Below are positions 27,163 through 35,808 of a DNA stretch of 64,000 nt, piece after piece. This DNA comes from an uncultured Alsobacter sp. (lineage in GTDB: Bacteria; Pseudomonadota; Alphaproteobacteria; Rhizobiales; Beijerinckiaceae). Below the pieces are notes generated by a model, which saw only the letters and a program-made list of their open reading frames with translations, ran no database searches and was not told where the DNA came from. The stretch lies in the NCBI RefSeq assembly GCF_945952055.1, contig NZ_CAMFHB010000029.1, positions 1-64,000 on the forward strand, given 5' to 3'. The position numbers and the translations under genes are program-made. The first letter of the stretch is position 1. Every line of letters begins with the position of its first letter.

Positions 27163-28194
27163 ATGCCCATCAGAAACGGTATCGTCGAGGCGATCGGCAA
27201 CACGCCGCTCATCACCCTGAAGCGCGCCTCCGAAAGGACGGGCTGCAGGATCCTGGGCAAGGCCGAGTTCATGAATCCGGGCCAGTCGGTCAAGGATCGC
27301 GCCGCGCTCTTCATCATCCAGGACGCCGTGCGTCGCGGCGAACTGCGGCCCGGCGGCACCATCGTCGAGGGCACGGCCGGCAACACCGGCATCGGTCTCG
27401 CGCTGGTGGGCAATGCGCTCGGCTTCCGCACGGTCATCGTCATTCCCGATACGCAGTCGCAGGAAAAGAAGGACATGCTGCGCCTGGCGGGTGCGGAGCT
27501 GGTCGAAGTCCCGGCCGTGCCCTACGCCAACCCCAACAACTACGTGAAGGTCTCCGGCCGCCTGGCGGACGAACTCGCCCGCACCGATCCCAACGGGGCC
27601 GTCTGGGCCAACCAGTTCGACAACGTCGCGAACCGGCAGGCCCACATCGAATCGACCGGGCCCGAGATCTTCGAGCAGACCGGCGGCAAGGTCGACGGCT
27701 TCATCTGCGCCGTCGGCACGGGGGGCACGCTGGCCGGCACCGCGATGGCGCTGAAGGAGCGCAACCCTGCGATCACGATCGGTCTCGCCGACCCCATGGG
27801 CGCGGCGCTCTACAGCTGGGTGACCACGGGCGAACTGAAATCGAGCGGCTCGTCCATCACGGAAGGCATCGGGCAGGGGAGGATCACCCGCAACCTGGAA
27901 GGGGCGCCGATCGACGTCGCCTTCCAGATCCCCGACGAGGAAGCCATTCCGGTCGTCTTCGATCTTCTCGAACACGAAGGCCTGTGCCTGGGCGGATCCT
28001 CGGGCATCAACGTCGCAGGGGCGATCCGGCTCGCCGAGACGCTCGGGCCGGGACACACCATCGTGACGATCCTGTGCGACTACGGCACCCGCTACCAGTC
28101 GAAGCTCTTCAACCCGGACTTCCTGCGGTCCAAGGGCCTGCCGGTTCCCGGCTGGCTCGAGGCGAGCCGCGGCGTGAAGGCCCCGCTGGTCTGA
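27163..28194 (+). CDS. cysK: Cysteine synthase A (O-acetylserine sulfhydrylase)
   Basis: This PLP enzyme makes cysteine from O-acetylserine and sulfide. The PLP lysine is in NPGQSVKDRAA (Lys44). The phosphate/substrate loop EGTAGNTGIG (about 75) and the GTGGTLAG loop (about 183) are present. ATG 27163 is chosen over the upstream GTG 27124 because MPIRNGIVEAIGNTPL is the conserved N-terminus. The length (343) is slightly above the usual 310-330. Its substrate sulfide would come from the sulfite-reductase operon at 31092-35145. Confidence 0.92.
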   Translation: MPIRNGIVEAIGNTPLITLKRASERTGCRILGKAEFMNPGQSVKDRAALFIIQDAVRRGELRPGGTIVEGTAGNTGIGLALVGNALGFRTVIVIPDTQSQEKKDMLRLAGAELVEVPAVPYANPNNYVKVSGRLADELARTDPNGAVWANQFDNVANRQAHIESTGPEIFEQTGGKVDGFICAVGTGGTLAGTAMALKERNPAITIGLADPMGAALYSWVTTGELKSSGSSITEGIGQGRITRNLEGAPIDVAFQIPDEEAIPVVFDLLEHEGLCLGGSSGINVAGAIRLAETLGPGHTIVTILCDYGTRYQSKLFNPDFLRSKGLPVPGWLEASRGVKAPLV

Positions 28195-28203
28195 CGGTGC
28201 GTG

Positions 28204-28256
28204 CCGGGAGCACGCGAGCGCTCCCGGGCCTCACGCCGCCCGACGGGATCGGGCGG
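28204..28256. terminator. Two hairpins between convergent cysK and DUF2794 genes
   Basis: CCGGGAGC (28204-28211) pairs with GCTCCCGG (28220-28227). CCGCCCGA (28236-28243) pairs with TCGGGCGG (28249-28256). They lie between two convergent stop codons and probably end transcription from both sides. No U-tract is seen. Confidence 0.5.
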
Positions 28257-28305
28257 GCGCAGGCGAGGGGACCGCGACGGTCGAACCCGAAGGACCCGCG
28301 GCGCC

Positions 28306-28689
28306 TCAGAGCACGACGAGTTTCATCGGCTTGTCGAGAACCTTCAGGACCCGGGCGAGCTCGTGGCCGCGCTTGAGCACCAGTCCGCTCTGCGTGATCA
28401 CCGCATAGGCGCCCTGGCGGCGCGCCAGCTTCGGGGTCTTTTCCACGCGGTACAGCGGATACTCGTTGCTGCGGCGGTAGATGCTGAAGACGGCCCGGTC
28501 CTTCAGGAAGTCCATGGCGTAGTCGCGCCACTCGCCCTCGGCGACCTTGCGCCCGTAAAGATCGAACAGTTCGCGCAATTCCACGCGGTCGAAGGCGACC
28601 TGTGCGGGAGCCGGTGATGAGAAACCGGCTGGAGCCGTTTCGCGGGGCCAAGCCATCCGCTGCGTCTCCGACGCGTCCGTCTCGCTCAT
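28306..28689 (-). CDS. DUF2794 family protein
   Basis: The product (127 residues) matches the alphaproteobacterial DUF2794 family. The conserved core begins with VAFDRVELRELFDLYGRKVAEGEWRD (about residues 31-56) and continues with FSIYRRSNEYPLYRVEKTP. Start ATG 28689 has a perfect AGGAGGT just upstream. The function of the family is unknown. It faces cysK, and nothing adjoining suggests a pathway. Confidence 0.85.
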   Translation of the reverse strand: MSETDASETQRMAWPRETAPAGFSSPAPAQVAFDRVELRELFDLYGRKVAEGEWRDYAMDFLKDRAVFSIYRRSNEYPLYRVEKTPKLARRQGAYAVITQSGLVLKRGHELARVLKVLDKPMKLVVL

Positions 28690-28857
28690 CGCACCTCCTT
28701 CACGAGACTGTCACTTCCGCCACTGTGGCACGGTTGTTCAGGCGTCGGGAAGGGGCGCCGGGCGCTTTTTCGCGCCCGCCCAAAGGGCAGAAAAGGCGTG
28801 TGGATTCGCCTTGAATTTGCCTTGGACCGGCCCTTGGGCGGCCCTACTGGCCCGGCA

Positions 28858-28996
28858 CTCTCTCATCGTTGCCTCGGGTCCGGGACTTGCCCACCGGAAT
28901 GATCAGCCCCCCAGCCCCCCGGAGGGCAGGGACCGGACCCACCAAAGACCTCGATTCCCTGTCCTGACGGGCCGGTCCCCCAGCCGGCCCGTTTTT
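28858..28996 (+). ncRNA. Candidate structured small RNA
   Basis: A possible promoter is TTGGAC (28824-28829), a 17-base spacer and TACTGG (28847-28852). It is followed by a transcript of about 140 bases with no conserved frame. GGGTCCGG near 28876 pairs with CCGGACCC near 28932, and TGCCC pairs with GGGCA further in, with an internal loop of 4 by 4 bases. The transcript would end at the T-tailed hairpin 28967-28996. It lacks the SRP RNA and RNase P signatures I know, and I cannot assign it to 6S RNA. Confidence 0.35.
28967..28996 (+). terminator. Rho-independent terminator upstream of htpG
   Basis: ACGGGCCGG (28967-28975) pairs perfectly with CCGGCCCGT (28984-28992) and is followed by five T. 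No protein gene on the + strand ends nearby (cysK ends at 28194), so it implies a short upstream transcript. Confidence 0.8.
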
Positions 28997-29138
28997 CCGT
29001 TCTGGCGCCGCGTGCTTCCGTCTTGAAAAGCGCGACCGGCGCGGCGATATGCGCCACGGCGGCGCGTGCAGGGTCTTCAGACTCGCTTGGGCGCGCCGCA
29101 GCGGCCTGATGGCGAATCGACAAGAAGACGAGGCAACC

Positions 29139-31040
29139 GTGACGACACAGGACGACACCTTGACGGCGGCTCCTGCCGCCGAAAATCGCCCCTTCGAGGC
29201 AGACGTTTCCCGCCTTCTGCACCTCATGGTGCACTCGGTCTATTCCGACCCAGACATCTTCCTGCGCGAGCTCGTCGCCAACGGCGCCGATGCCTGCGAG
29301 AAGCTGCGGACCCTGGCTCTCCAGGATCCCGCGCTCCTGGGCGACAGGCCCGACCTGGCGATCACGATCGAGACCGATCCCGATGCCCGGACGCTGACGG
29401 TGGCCGACAGCGGCATCGGCATGACGCGCGAGGAGCTCGTCGAGGCGCTGGGCACCATCGCCCGCTCCGGCACCCGCGCCTTCATGGAAGCGCTCGGCGA
29501 GCAGGGCGACGGGTCGCGGCTGATCGGACAGTTCGGCGTGGGCTTCTACTCGGCCTTCATGGTGGCGTCGCGGGTCGACGTGCTGTCGCGCCGAGCTGGC
29601 GCCGCCGAGGCCTGGCGCTGGTCGTCGGACGGGCAGGGCACCTATTCGGTCGAGGCCCTGGCGGACGAGGACGCGCCGGCCCGCGGCACGCGCGTCGTCC
29701 TGCATCTCGCCGAGGGCAAGGAGACCTATGCCGAGGAGGCGACGCTCGAGCGCATCGTGCGCGAACACGGCAGCGCCGTCCCGATCCCGGTCGACCTCGT
29801 GGCCAAGCCCGGCGCCGAGCCCCGCCGCATCGCCGATGGCACCGCCATCTGGACGAAGCCGCGCAGCGCCGTGAGCCAGGAGGACTACACCTCCTTCTAC
29901 CAGTCGCTCGGCGGCCAGTTCGACGATCCGGCGCTCACCCTGCACTGGAAGGCGGAGGGGAGGCACGAGTTCTCCGTGCTCGCCTTCGTGCCGCAGACGC
30001 GTCCGCTCGCCCTGTTCGATCCGCTGCGCAAGGGCCGCATGAAGCTCTACGTGCGGCGCATGTTCATCGCCGACGACATCGACCTCGTTCCGGCCTGGCT
30101 GCGCTTCGTCACCGGCGTCGTGGACAGTGCCGACCTGCCGCTCAACCTGTCCCGCGAGACCATCCAGGAGAGCCCCATCTTGGCGGCGATCCGCAAAGCC
30201 GTGACGAACCGGATCCTGTCCGAACTCGAGAAGACGGCGGAGAGCAACGCCGAACTCTACGGAAAGATCTGGGATGCGTTCGGCCCGGTGATCAAGGAGG
30301 GCCTCTACGAGGACTTCGAACGCCGTGACGCCCTGTACAAGCTGGCGCGCTTCTCGACTTCGACCCATCCCGACGGCAAGCGATCCCTGAAGGATTACGT
30401 CGAGGCGCTGCGCCCCCACCAGACCTCGATCTGGTACCTGGCCGGCGACGACGCGGCTCGGCTCGCCGCAAGTCCACACCTGGAGGGCTTCCGGGCGCGC
30501 GGCATCGAGGTCCTGCTGCTCTCCGATCCGGTCGACAGCTTCTGGGTGCGCACCGCGCTGGGCTTCGAGGGCAAGCCCTTCAAGTCCGTGACGCAGGGGA
30601 CCGCCGACATCGAGGCGGTGCCCGTCGCGGACGGTCAGACGGCGCCGGCTTCCGACGTCTCCGCGCGGGCGGCCACCTTCATGGCCTTCGCCAAGGACAC
30701 CCTGTCGGAGCTGGTGACGGACGTCCGGGCCTCCACGCGCCTGGCCGAGAGCCCGTCCTGCCTCGTGGCCGGCGATTACGGCCCCGACCTCGCCCTTGAG
30801 CGCTTCCTGGCCTCACAGGGCCAGAAAGCATCGAGCAAGCCCGTGCTGGAGATCAATCCCGGCCATCCGCTCGTGGCGCGCCTGGCCGAACGCCTGGCCG
30901 ACGGGGACGACAAGGAGCTGCTGCGCGACGCGGCCGCGCTCCTCCTCGACCAGGCCCGGGCCGCGGAAGGCCTGCCGCCGCTCGACGCCACCGCCTACGT
31001 CAAGCGGCTGACGCGGCTGATGGAGAAGGCCGTCGGGTGA
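29139..31040 (+). CDS. htpG: HSP90-family molecular chaperone HtpG
   Basis: This ATP-dependent cytosolic chaperone has the GHKL ATPase domain at the N-terminus, with ELVANGADACEKLR, DSGIGMTREEL and GQFGVGFYSAFM. The middle domain has LPLNLSRETIQE, and a C-terminal dimerisation domain follows. The conserved N-terminus is FEADVSRLLHLMVHSVYSD. GTG 29139, with GAGG five bases upstream, gives 633 residues. ATG 29109 is in frame but lacks a Shine-Dalgarno sequence. HSP90 usually has N-S-x-D-A at the ATP site; here the position reads NGADA. Confidence 0.93.
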   Translation: MTTQDDTLTAAPAAENRPFEADVSRLLHLMVHSVYSDPDIFLRELVANGADACEKLRTLALQDPALLGDRPDLAITIETDPDARTLTVADSGIGMTREELVEALGTIARSGTRAFMEALGEQGDGSRLIGQFGVGFYSAFMVASRVDVLSRRAGAAEAWRWSSDGQGTYSVEALADEDAPARGTRVVLHLAEGKETYAEEATLERIVREHGSAVPIPVDLVAKPGAEPRRIADGTAIWTKPRSAVSQEDYTSFYQSLGGQFDDPALTLHWKAEGRHEFSVLAFVPQTRPLALFDPLRKGRMKLYVRRMFIADDIDLVPAWLRFVTGVVDSADLPLNLSRETIQESPILAAIRKAVTNRILSELEKTAESNAELYGKIWDAFGPVIKEGLYEDFERRDALYKLARFSTSTHPDGKRSLKDYVEALRPHQTSIWYLAGDDAARLAASPHLEGFRARGIEVLLLSDPVDSFWVRTALGFEGKPFKSVTQGTADIEAVPVADGQTAPASDVSARAATFMAFAKDTLSELVTDVRASTRLAESPSCLVAGDYGPDLALERFLASQGQKASSKPVLEINPGHPLVARLAERLADGDDKELLRDAAALLLDQARAAEGLPPLDATAYVKRLTRLMEKAVG

Positions 31041-31049
31041 GAGAGGGGA

Positions 31050-31083
31050 GAGAGGCCCGTCCGCGCGCGGATCCGGGTCTCTC
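31050..31083. terminator. Terminator hairpin between convergent htpG and the cys operon
   Basis: GAGAGGCCCG (31050-31059) pairs with CGGGTCTCTC (31074-31083), including one G-T pair. Inside it TCCGC pairs with GCGGA. It lies between two convergent stop codons (31040 and 31092). Confidence 0.65.
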
Positions 31084-31091
31084 CCGCAACT

Positions 31092-31598
31092 TCAACCGGC
31101 GGAGACCCGGCGCCAGCGCAGGCCCGCGGTTCGCTCGGGGACCGCTGAGGGCTGGTAGTGGTGCGAGACCCCACGCACCCGGCCTTCGGCCAGGGCCCGC
31201 ACCGTCGGCTCGTGGGTGATCTCGAAGCTGTCGAAGCCGCAGCGGCGCATGTACGGGATCTGGTCACGCAGCACGTCGCCGGTGGCGCGCAGCTCCCCGG
31301 TGAAGCCGTGACGCTCGCGCAGCAGGCGCGCCAGCGAGTAGCCGCGGCCATCCGTGTATTTCGGGAAGCGCACCACCACCAGGGCGAAGCGGCCGATGTC
31401 GGCTTCCAGGCCGTCGAGATCCTCGCCGGCCTCGAGCCTCAGGCCCAGCGGGGCATTGCGGCTGGCCAGGCTGTCGCGCTCGGCGAGAAAGCGTGCCTTG
31501 CCCACGATGACCGGCCGGTCCGCCGGGATCGGGCCATCCGCGGGGGCGGGGGTCCAGGCGTCCTCGCCGACGAGGGCTCCGTTCACGAAGAGTGCCAT
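31092..31598 (-). CDS. DUF934 protein, sulfite-reduction associated
   Basis: The product (168 residues) belongs to DUF934, found almost only beside sulfite reductase and APS reductase genes. The conserved segments are RFPKYTDGRGYSLARLLR (about 77-94), ELRATGDVLRDQIPYMRRCGFDSFE (about 102-126) and a C-terminal HHYQP. ATG 31598 overlaps the cysH stop by one base (TGATG), so the genes are translationally coupled. An accessory role in sulfite reduction is inferred from context only. Confidence 0.88.
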   Translation of the reverse strand: MALFVNGALVGEDAWTPAPADGPIPADRPVIVGKARFLAERDSLASRNAPLGLRLEAGEDLDGLEADIGRFALVVVRFPKYTDGRGYSLARLLRERHGFTGELRATGDVLRDQIPYMRRCGFDSFEITHEPTVRALAEGRVRGVSHHYQPSAVPERTAGLRWRRVSAG

Positions 31599-32326
31599 CA
31601 CAGGGCTCCGCTGGCTCGAGATCCAAGGGGGGCGACATGCAGCCCGCATTCCGTCTTGGCGGTGCCGCGCCAGCGCCCGGCCCGCTCGTCCTCTCCCTCC
31701 GCCACCGGCGTGGTGCAGGGCTGGCATCCGATGGACCGGTAGCCCTGGGCCACGAGGGTGTGCCGGGGCAGTCCCGCGGTCGCGAGGTAGGCGAGGACGT
31801 CGCTGGACGTCCACGCGGCCAGCGGGTTGACCCGGATGTGGCTGCCTTCGGCGTCGAACACGGCGAGGGCCGCGCGGGTGGCGCCCTGGAAGCGCTTGCG
31901 GCCGGTGATCCAGGCGTCGAAGGGCTTCGTCGCGGCCGCCATGGGCCGGACCTTGCGCAGGTCGCAGCAACGGTCGGGGTCGACCGCGAAGAGTGCGCCG
32001 AGGGGATCCTCGGCCGCTTCGTCGGCGGCCGTCGGCGACACCGTCCTGACTTCGGTCAGGCCGAGATGGTCGACGAGCGCATCGCGGTAGGCGAGCGTCT
32101 GCGGGAACAGCCGGCGCGTGTCGGCGAAGAGAACCGGCAGCGCCCGATCGACCTTGGCCACGAGGTCGAGAAGAACGGCCGATTCCGCGCCGAAGCTCGT
32201 CATCAGAGCGAGCCTGCCGGGAAACACGACCTCGGCCGCCACGGCGACGAGGTCCGCTGCCGCCATGGTTCCGAAGCGCGCGTCGAGCTCGCGGGCTCGC
32301 TCCTGCGCGTCAGACGGCCTCGGCAT
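31598..32326 (-). CDS. cysH: Phosphoadenylyl/adenylyl-sulfate reductase
   Basis: The enzyme (242 residues) reduces activated sulfate to sulfite. The nucleotide pocket motif is SFGAESAVLLDL (about 44-55). The catalytic cysteine is in ECGLH (Cys227). Cysteines 120 and 121 (CC) together with Cys201 and Cys204 (CQPC) are the four ligands of a [4Fe-4S] cluster, which marks the assimilatory APS-reductase type typical of rhizobia rather than enterobacterial PAPS reductase. The gene overlaps cysI by 17 bases and the DUF934 gene by 1. Confidence 0.92.
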   Translation of the reverse strand: MPRPSDAQERARELDARFGTMAAADLVAVAAEVVFPGRLALMTSFGAESAVLLDLVAKVDRALPVLFADTRRLFPQTLAYRDALVDHLGLTEVRTVSPTAADEAAEDPLGALFAVDPDRCCDLRKVRPMAAATKPFDAWITGRKRFQGATRAALAVFDAEGSHIRVNPLAAWTSSDVLAYLATAGLPRHTLVAQGYRSIGCQPCTTPVAEGEDERAGRWRGTAKTECGLHVAPLGSRASGAL

Positions 32327-33977
32327 ACAGGGCCTCCCGGAACGGCGCCTCGCCCAGGCGCCTGAAGGCCTCGATGAAGGTCTCCTGCGGGCTCGTCCGC
32401 AGTCGGATGTAGGTGTCGACGACCGTCTCGACGGCGTCCACGATCTCGTCGCTCGAGAAGCCCTTGCCGACGATCTCGCCGATCGAGCAGCTCTGGTCGG
32501 CGGAGCCGCCGAGGGTGATCTGGTAGAACTCCTCGCCCTTGCGCTCCACCCCGAGGATGCCGATGTGGCCGACGTGGTGGTGGCCGCAGGCGTTGATGCA
32601 GCCGGAGATCTTGAGCTTCAGGTCGCCGATCTCGCGCTGCCGGGCGGGACTGCCGAACCGCTCGGAGAGACGCTGGGCCACCGGGATCGAGCGGGCATTG
32701 GCGAGTGCGCAGAAATCCAGGCCGGGGCAGGCGATGATGTCGGTCACGAGGCCCGCATTGGCGGTGCCGAGCCCTGCCGCCTTCAGGGCGGCGAAGACGG
32801 CAGGAACGTCGTCCAGCCGCACGTGCGGAAGCACCAGGTTCTGCTCGTGGCTGACCCGCGCCTCGTCGAAGCTGTAGCGCTCCGCCAGGTCGGCCACGAC
32901 CTCCATCTGCTCGGCGGTGGCGTCGCCGGGCGGCAGGCCGATGCCCTTGAGCGAGATCGTCAGGGCGGCATAGCCGGGCTGCTTGTGGGCCGTGAGGTTG
33001 CGTTCCACGAAAGCGGCGAGGTCGGGATCGAGCAGGCGCGCGCGCTCCAGGACGGTGGAGACCGCCGGGCGCGTCTCGAAGGCCGGGGGCGCGAAGTAAC
33101 GGCCGATCCGCTCGACCTCCTCGGCCGGGACGGCGAGTTCCAGATTCTCGGCCCGCAAGGCCTCGTACTCGGCCTCGATGTCGCGCTTTAGTTCTTCAAT
33201 TCCAGTCTCGTGAACCAGGATCTTGATGCGTGCTTTGAACTTGTTGTCGCGCCGTCCGTAGAGGTTGTAGACCCGCAGGATGGCGGTGCAGTAGGCCAGA
33301 AGCTCCGACTCCGGCAGGAAGTCGCGCACCTTCTTGGCGATCATCGGCGTGCGGCCCTGGCCACCGCCGACCCAGACTGCGAAGCCCGTGGCCCCCGCTG
33401 CGTCGCGCTTCAGCTCGAGCCCGATGTCATGGACCTGGATGGCGGCCCGGTCGTTGGGAGCCCCGGTCACCGCGAGCTTGAACTTTCGCGGCAGGAAGGT
33501 GAATTCGGGGTGCAGCGACGACCACTGCCGGAGAATCTCGGCATAGGGGCGGGGGTCCGCCACTTCGTCCGCCGCGGCGCCGGCGAAGTGATCCGCCGTC
33601 ACGTTCCTGATGCAGTTGCCCGACGTCTGGATGGCATGCATCTCGACGTCGGCGAGGTGCTGGAGGATCTCCGGCACGTCCTTCAGCGAGATCCAGTTGA
33701 ACTGGAGATTCTGCCGCGTCGTGAAGTGCCCCCAGCCCCGGTCATAGGTGCGGGCGATGAAGGAGAGCTTGCGCAACTGCCGGGACGAGAGCGTGCCGTA
33801 GGGGATCGCGATGCGCAGCATGTAGGCATGAAGCTGCAGGTAGACGCCGTTCATGAGCCGCAGCGGCTTGAACTGGTCTTCGCTGAGCTCGCCCGAGAGG
33901 CGGCGCGACACCTGGTCGCTGAACTCGGCGACCCGCTCGTTCACGAAGGCGCGGTCGAATTCGTCGTAGCGGTACAT
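32310..33977 (-). CDS. cysI: Sulfite reductase hemoprotein (nitrite/sulfite reductase family)
   Basis: The enzyme (555 residues) reduces sulfite to sulfide with a siroheme-[4Fe-4S] centre. The cluster cysteines are Cys417 and Cys423 (CPGLDFC) and Cys460 and Cys464 (CINAC). Two ferredoxin-like half domains are present (GWGHFTTRQNLQFNW near 81 and SHEQNLVLPHV near 376). Assignment to sulfite rather than nitrite rests on its operon with cysH and DUF934. Siroheme synthesis is started by the methyltransferase at 34339-35145. No flavoprotein CysJ is nearby, so the electron donor is probably ferredoxin or another reductase. Confidence 0.92.
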   Translation of the reverse strand: MYRYDEFDRAFVNERVAEFSDQVSRRLSGELSEDQFKPLRLMNGVYLQLHAYMLRIAIPYGTLSSRQLRKLSFIARTYDRGWGHFTTRQNLQFNWISLKDVPEILQHLADVEMHAIQTSGNCIRNVTADHFAGAAADEVADPRPYAEILRQWSSLHPEFTFLPRKFKLAVTGAPNDRAAIQVHDIGLELKRDAAGATGFAVWVGGGQGRTPMIAKKVRDFLPESELLAYCTAILRVYNLYGRRDNKFKARIKILVHETGIEELKRDIEAEYEALRAENLELAVPAEEVERIGRYFAPPAFETRPAVSTVLERARLLDPDLAAFVERNLTAHKQPGYAALTISLKGIGLPPGDATAEQMEVVADLAERYSFDEARVSHEQNLVLPHVRLDDVPAVFAALKAAGLGTANAGLVTDIIACPGLDFCALANARSIPVAQRLSERFGSPARQREIGDLKLKISGCINACGHHHVGHIGILGVERKGEEFYQITLGGSADQSCSIGEIVGKGFSSDEIVDAVETVVDTYIRLRTSPQETFIEAFRRLGEAPFREALYAEAV

Positions 33978-34001
33978 GGCGGACCTCGATGGCGGCTTCG
34001 C

Positions 34002-34325
34002 TCAGGCGGCGTCGCGGGAGGAAAGCAGGTCGGTCAGGGGATCGACCGTCGGACCCTCGACGCGGATCAGCTCGCGGTAGCGAACCGGGCGGACGTGGCC
34101 GTCCTGGATGACGACCTCGACCAGATAGGGATCGACGACCCGGACGGCCGAGTCGGCGGTGCAGATGGCGAGCAGCGCTTCCGCGCCGGCCTGGGACGTC
34201 TCGATCCGGGCCTCGGCGATGTCGCGGGTCCAGCGCGAGTCGGCTGTCCGGTAAACCGTGCGGCCGTCGCCGGCGTCGTTGGCCGAGATCACCAGCTGCG
34301 TGGCGGAGCGGGGCTTCTTCATCAT
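34002..34325 (-). CDS. DUF2849 family protein
   Basis: The product (107 residues) belongs to DUF2849, a small alphaproteobacterial family that sits between cobA/cysG and cysI. Conserved parts are GRTVYRTADSRWTRDIAEA (about 21-39) and VVDPYLVEVV (about 63-72). The start is 13 bases after the cobA stop and the gene ends 24 bases before cysI. Its biochemical role is not known; a link to siroheme or sulfite reduction is inferred from position. Confidence 0.85.
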   Translation of the reverse strand: MMKKPRSATQLVISANDAGDGRTVYRTADSRWTRDIAEARIETSQAGAEALLAICTADSAVRVVDPYLVEVVIQDGHVRPVRYRELIRVEGPTVDPLTDLLSSRDAA

Positions 34326-34338
34326 GGCTCTGGTTCCG

Positions 34339-35145
34339 TCAGGCTGCCGTCTGGTGGGAGAGGGCGCGCGGCTCCGCCACGGCCATGGCCGGTCCGGCGA
34401 GAATGACGACCGGCCCGTCGAGATCCGACCGCTCGCTGATCGAGGGCAGGTCGGCCACGTGTCCGGCGATGATGCGCCGCTGCTCGCGGCCGGCGTTCTC
34501 CACCGCGATCACCGGCGTGGCCAGGTCCATGCCGGTCGCCACGAGGCGATCCCGGACCAGCGCGCCGGCGCTCTTGCCCATGTAGATCGCCAGGGTCCCG
34601 CCTTCGCTGGCCAGTCCTGACCATCCCCGGGCGGAACTCCCGTCGGCGCCATGGGCCGAGATGAAGGTGACCGTAGGCGCCACGCCGCGCAGCGTCAGCG
34701 GAACGCCGGCATCGGCGGCGGCCGCGACAGCGGCGGTGATGCCCGGGATCACCTCGAAGGCGACGCCCGCATCGGTGAGTGCCGCGATCTCCTCTCCGAC
34801 CCGGCCGAACACGCCGGGATCGCCGGCCTTCAGCCGGACCACGATGCGGCCGGCGCGGGCCTGCGACACGATGAGGGCGTTGATCTCCGCCTGCGTCGCG
34901 CTGTGACGGCCCTTGCGCTTGCCGACGTCGATCCGGCGGGCGCGTGCCGGGGCGAGGGCGACGATGTCGCCGGGCACCAGCTGGTCATGGACGACGACGT
35001 CGGCTGCCTGGAGGGCCGCCACCGCGCGGACCGTGAGCAGGTCGGGAGAGCCCGGGCCCGCCCCGACGAGGAGCACACGGCCAGGACCCGGAACCTTGCG
35101 CCACCGGGCCGTGGCCCTGTCGAGAAGCTCGAGAAACGAGAGCAC
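34339..35145 (-). CDS. cobA: Uroporphyrinogen-III C-methyltransferase (SUMT)
   Basis: The product (268 residues) transfers two methyl groups from SAM to uroporphyrinogen III, giving precorrin-2 for siroheme. Motifs are LVGAGPGSPDLLTVRA (about 26-41), VVHDQLV, RLKAGDPGVFGRVGEE (about 103-118) and GITAAVAAAADAGVPLT. Only the methyltransferase domain is present; the CysG-type dehydrogenase/chelatase half is missing and must be encoded elsewhere. The start is GTG 35145 with GAGGA upstream. It is the first gene of the sulfate-reduction operon, so its product most likely feeds CysI. Confidence 0.9.
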   Translation of the reverse strand: MLSFLELLDRATARWRKVPGPGRVLLVGAGPGSPDLLTVRAVAALQAADVVVHDQLVPGDIVALAPARARRIDVGKRKGRHSATQAEINALIVSQARAGRIVVRLKAGDPGVFGRVGEEIAALTDAGVAFEVIPGITAAVAAAADAGVPLTLRGVAPTVTFISAHGADGSSARGWSGLASEGGTLAIYMGKSAGALVRDRLVATGMDLATPVIAVENAGREQRRIIAGHVADLPSISERSDLDGPVVILAGPAMAVAEPRALSHQTAA

Positions 35146-35240
35146 TGTGTCCTCACGCGCGGCGGGGCCGGCGGATCACTCCGCCCGGGCGATGCCAGCA
35201 CCATGAGCCAGTCCGTGGGGGAAATCAACATTCTGATCTG

Positions 35241-35280
35241 GAAAATTTATTATTCTACATATTAATAACGTATAAATGAG
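35241..35280 (-). promoter_or_regulatory. AT-rich promoter region with LysR-type dyad for the cys operon
   Basis: TTATT (35250-35254), nine bases, AATAA (35264-35268) is a T-N11-A dyad of the kind bound by LysR regulators such as CysB. It lies about 105-120 bases upstream of the cobA start in an unusually AT-rich stretch. It is the only apparent promoter region for the five-gene operon. Confidence 0.45.
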
Positions 35281-35292
35281 GTTCCCGGCCAG

Positions 35293-35808
35293 TCAGGCAG
35301 AGACCTCGGCCCGCGCCGGGATCGCCTGCGCCAGGGCGGCCTCCTCGGCCCGGATGCGGATCCACAGGACACCGGCATGGACGATCGTGGCCACGACGGC
35401 ATAGGCGGGCAGACCCAGGATCAACGGGACCGTGAGAATTTCGCCCGCCACGATCCAGTAGTTGGGGTGCCTCACGAAGCGGAAGGGGCCGGTCGCGGCG
35501 AGCCGTTCCCCGGGAACGACGATGATGCGGGTGGTCCAGCGTCGCCCCAGCGTGGCGAGCACCCACAGCCGGGCGGCCTGGAGGAGAACGAAGACCGGGA
35601 GAGCGGGGAGCCACAGAGGCCGGTCCCACCCCGCGATCCAGAGCCCGGCCAGCCACAGCGTGTGGAAGGCGACGATCAACGGATAGTGCCCGCGACCGTG
35701 CTCCACCGCTCCTCGCGCCAGGAGGCGGGCCGTGTTGGCGCGGGCGATGGCCAGTTCCGCCAGGCGCTGAAGCGTCAGGAAGGCGAGCAGGAACGGCGCG
35801 CCGGTCAT
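35293..35808 (-). CDS. Isoprenylcysteine carboxyl methyltransferase-like membrane enzyme
   Basis: This integral membrane protein (171 residues) has four or five helices. The C-terminal ICMT-type signature includes GPFRFVRHPNYW (about 107-118), which contacts SAM in the family, and a terminal EExAL (about 155-159). ATG 35808 overlaps the upstream polyketide synthase stop by four bases (ATGA), so they are translationally coupled. This pairing matches Bacillus bpsA-bpsB, where the ICMT-like protein methylates alkylpyrones made by the type III synthase. The same role is inferred here. Confidence 0.85.
   Translation of the reverse strand: MTGAPFLLAFLTLQRLAELAIARANTARLLARGAVEHGRGHYPLIVAFHTLWLAGLWIAGWDRPLWLPALPVFVLLQAARLWVLATLGRRWTTRIIVVPGERLAATGPFRFVRHPNYWIVAGEILTVPLILGLPAYAVVATIVHAGVLWIRIRAEEAALAQAIPARAEVSA

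Larger units (their letters stand above)
28690..29138. other. Intergenic region before htpG
   Basis: No convincing gene is present. It holds a possible structured RNA (28860-28996, described separately) ending in a good terminator, plus the htpG leader from about 29000. I see no CIRCE or ROSE-type heat-shock element that I can identify with confidence. Confidence 0.5.

Noticed and set aside
28811..29026. 71-codon frame over the region before htpG
   Set aside because: It crosses the terminator hairpin and has no ribosome-binding site or conserved features.
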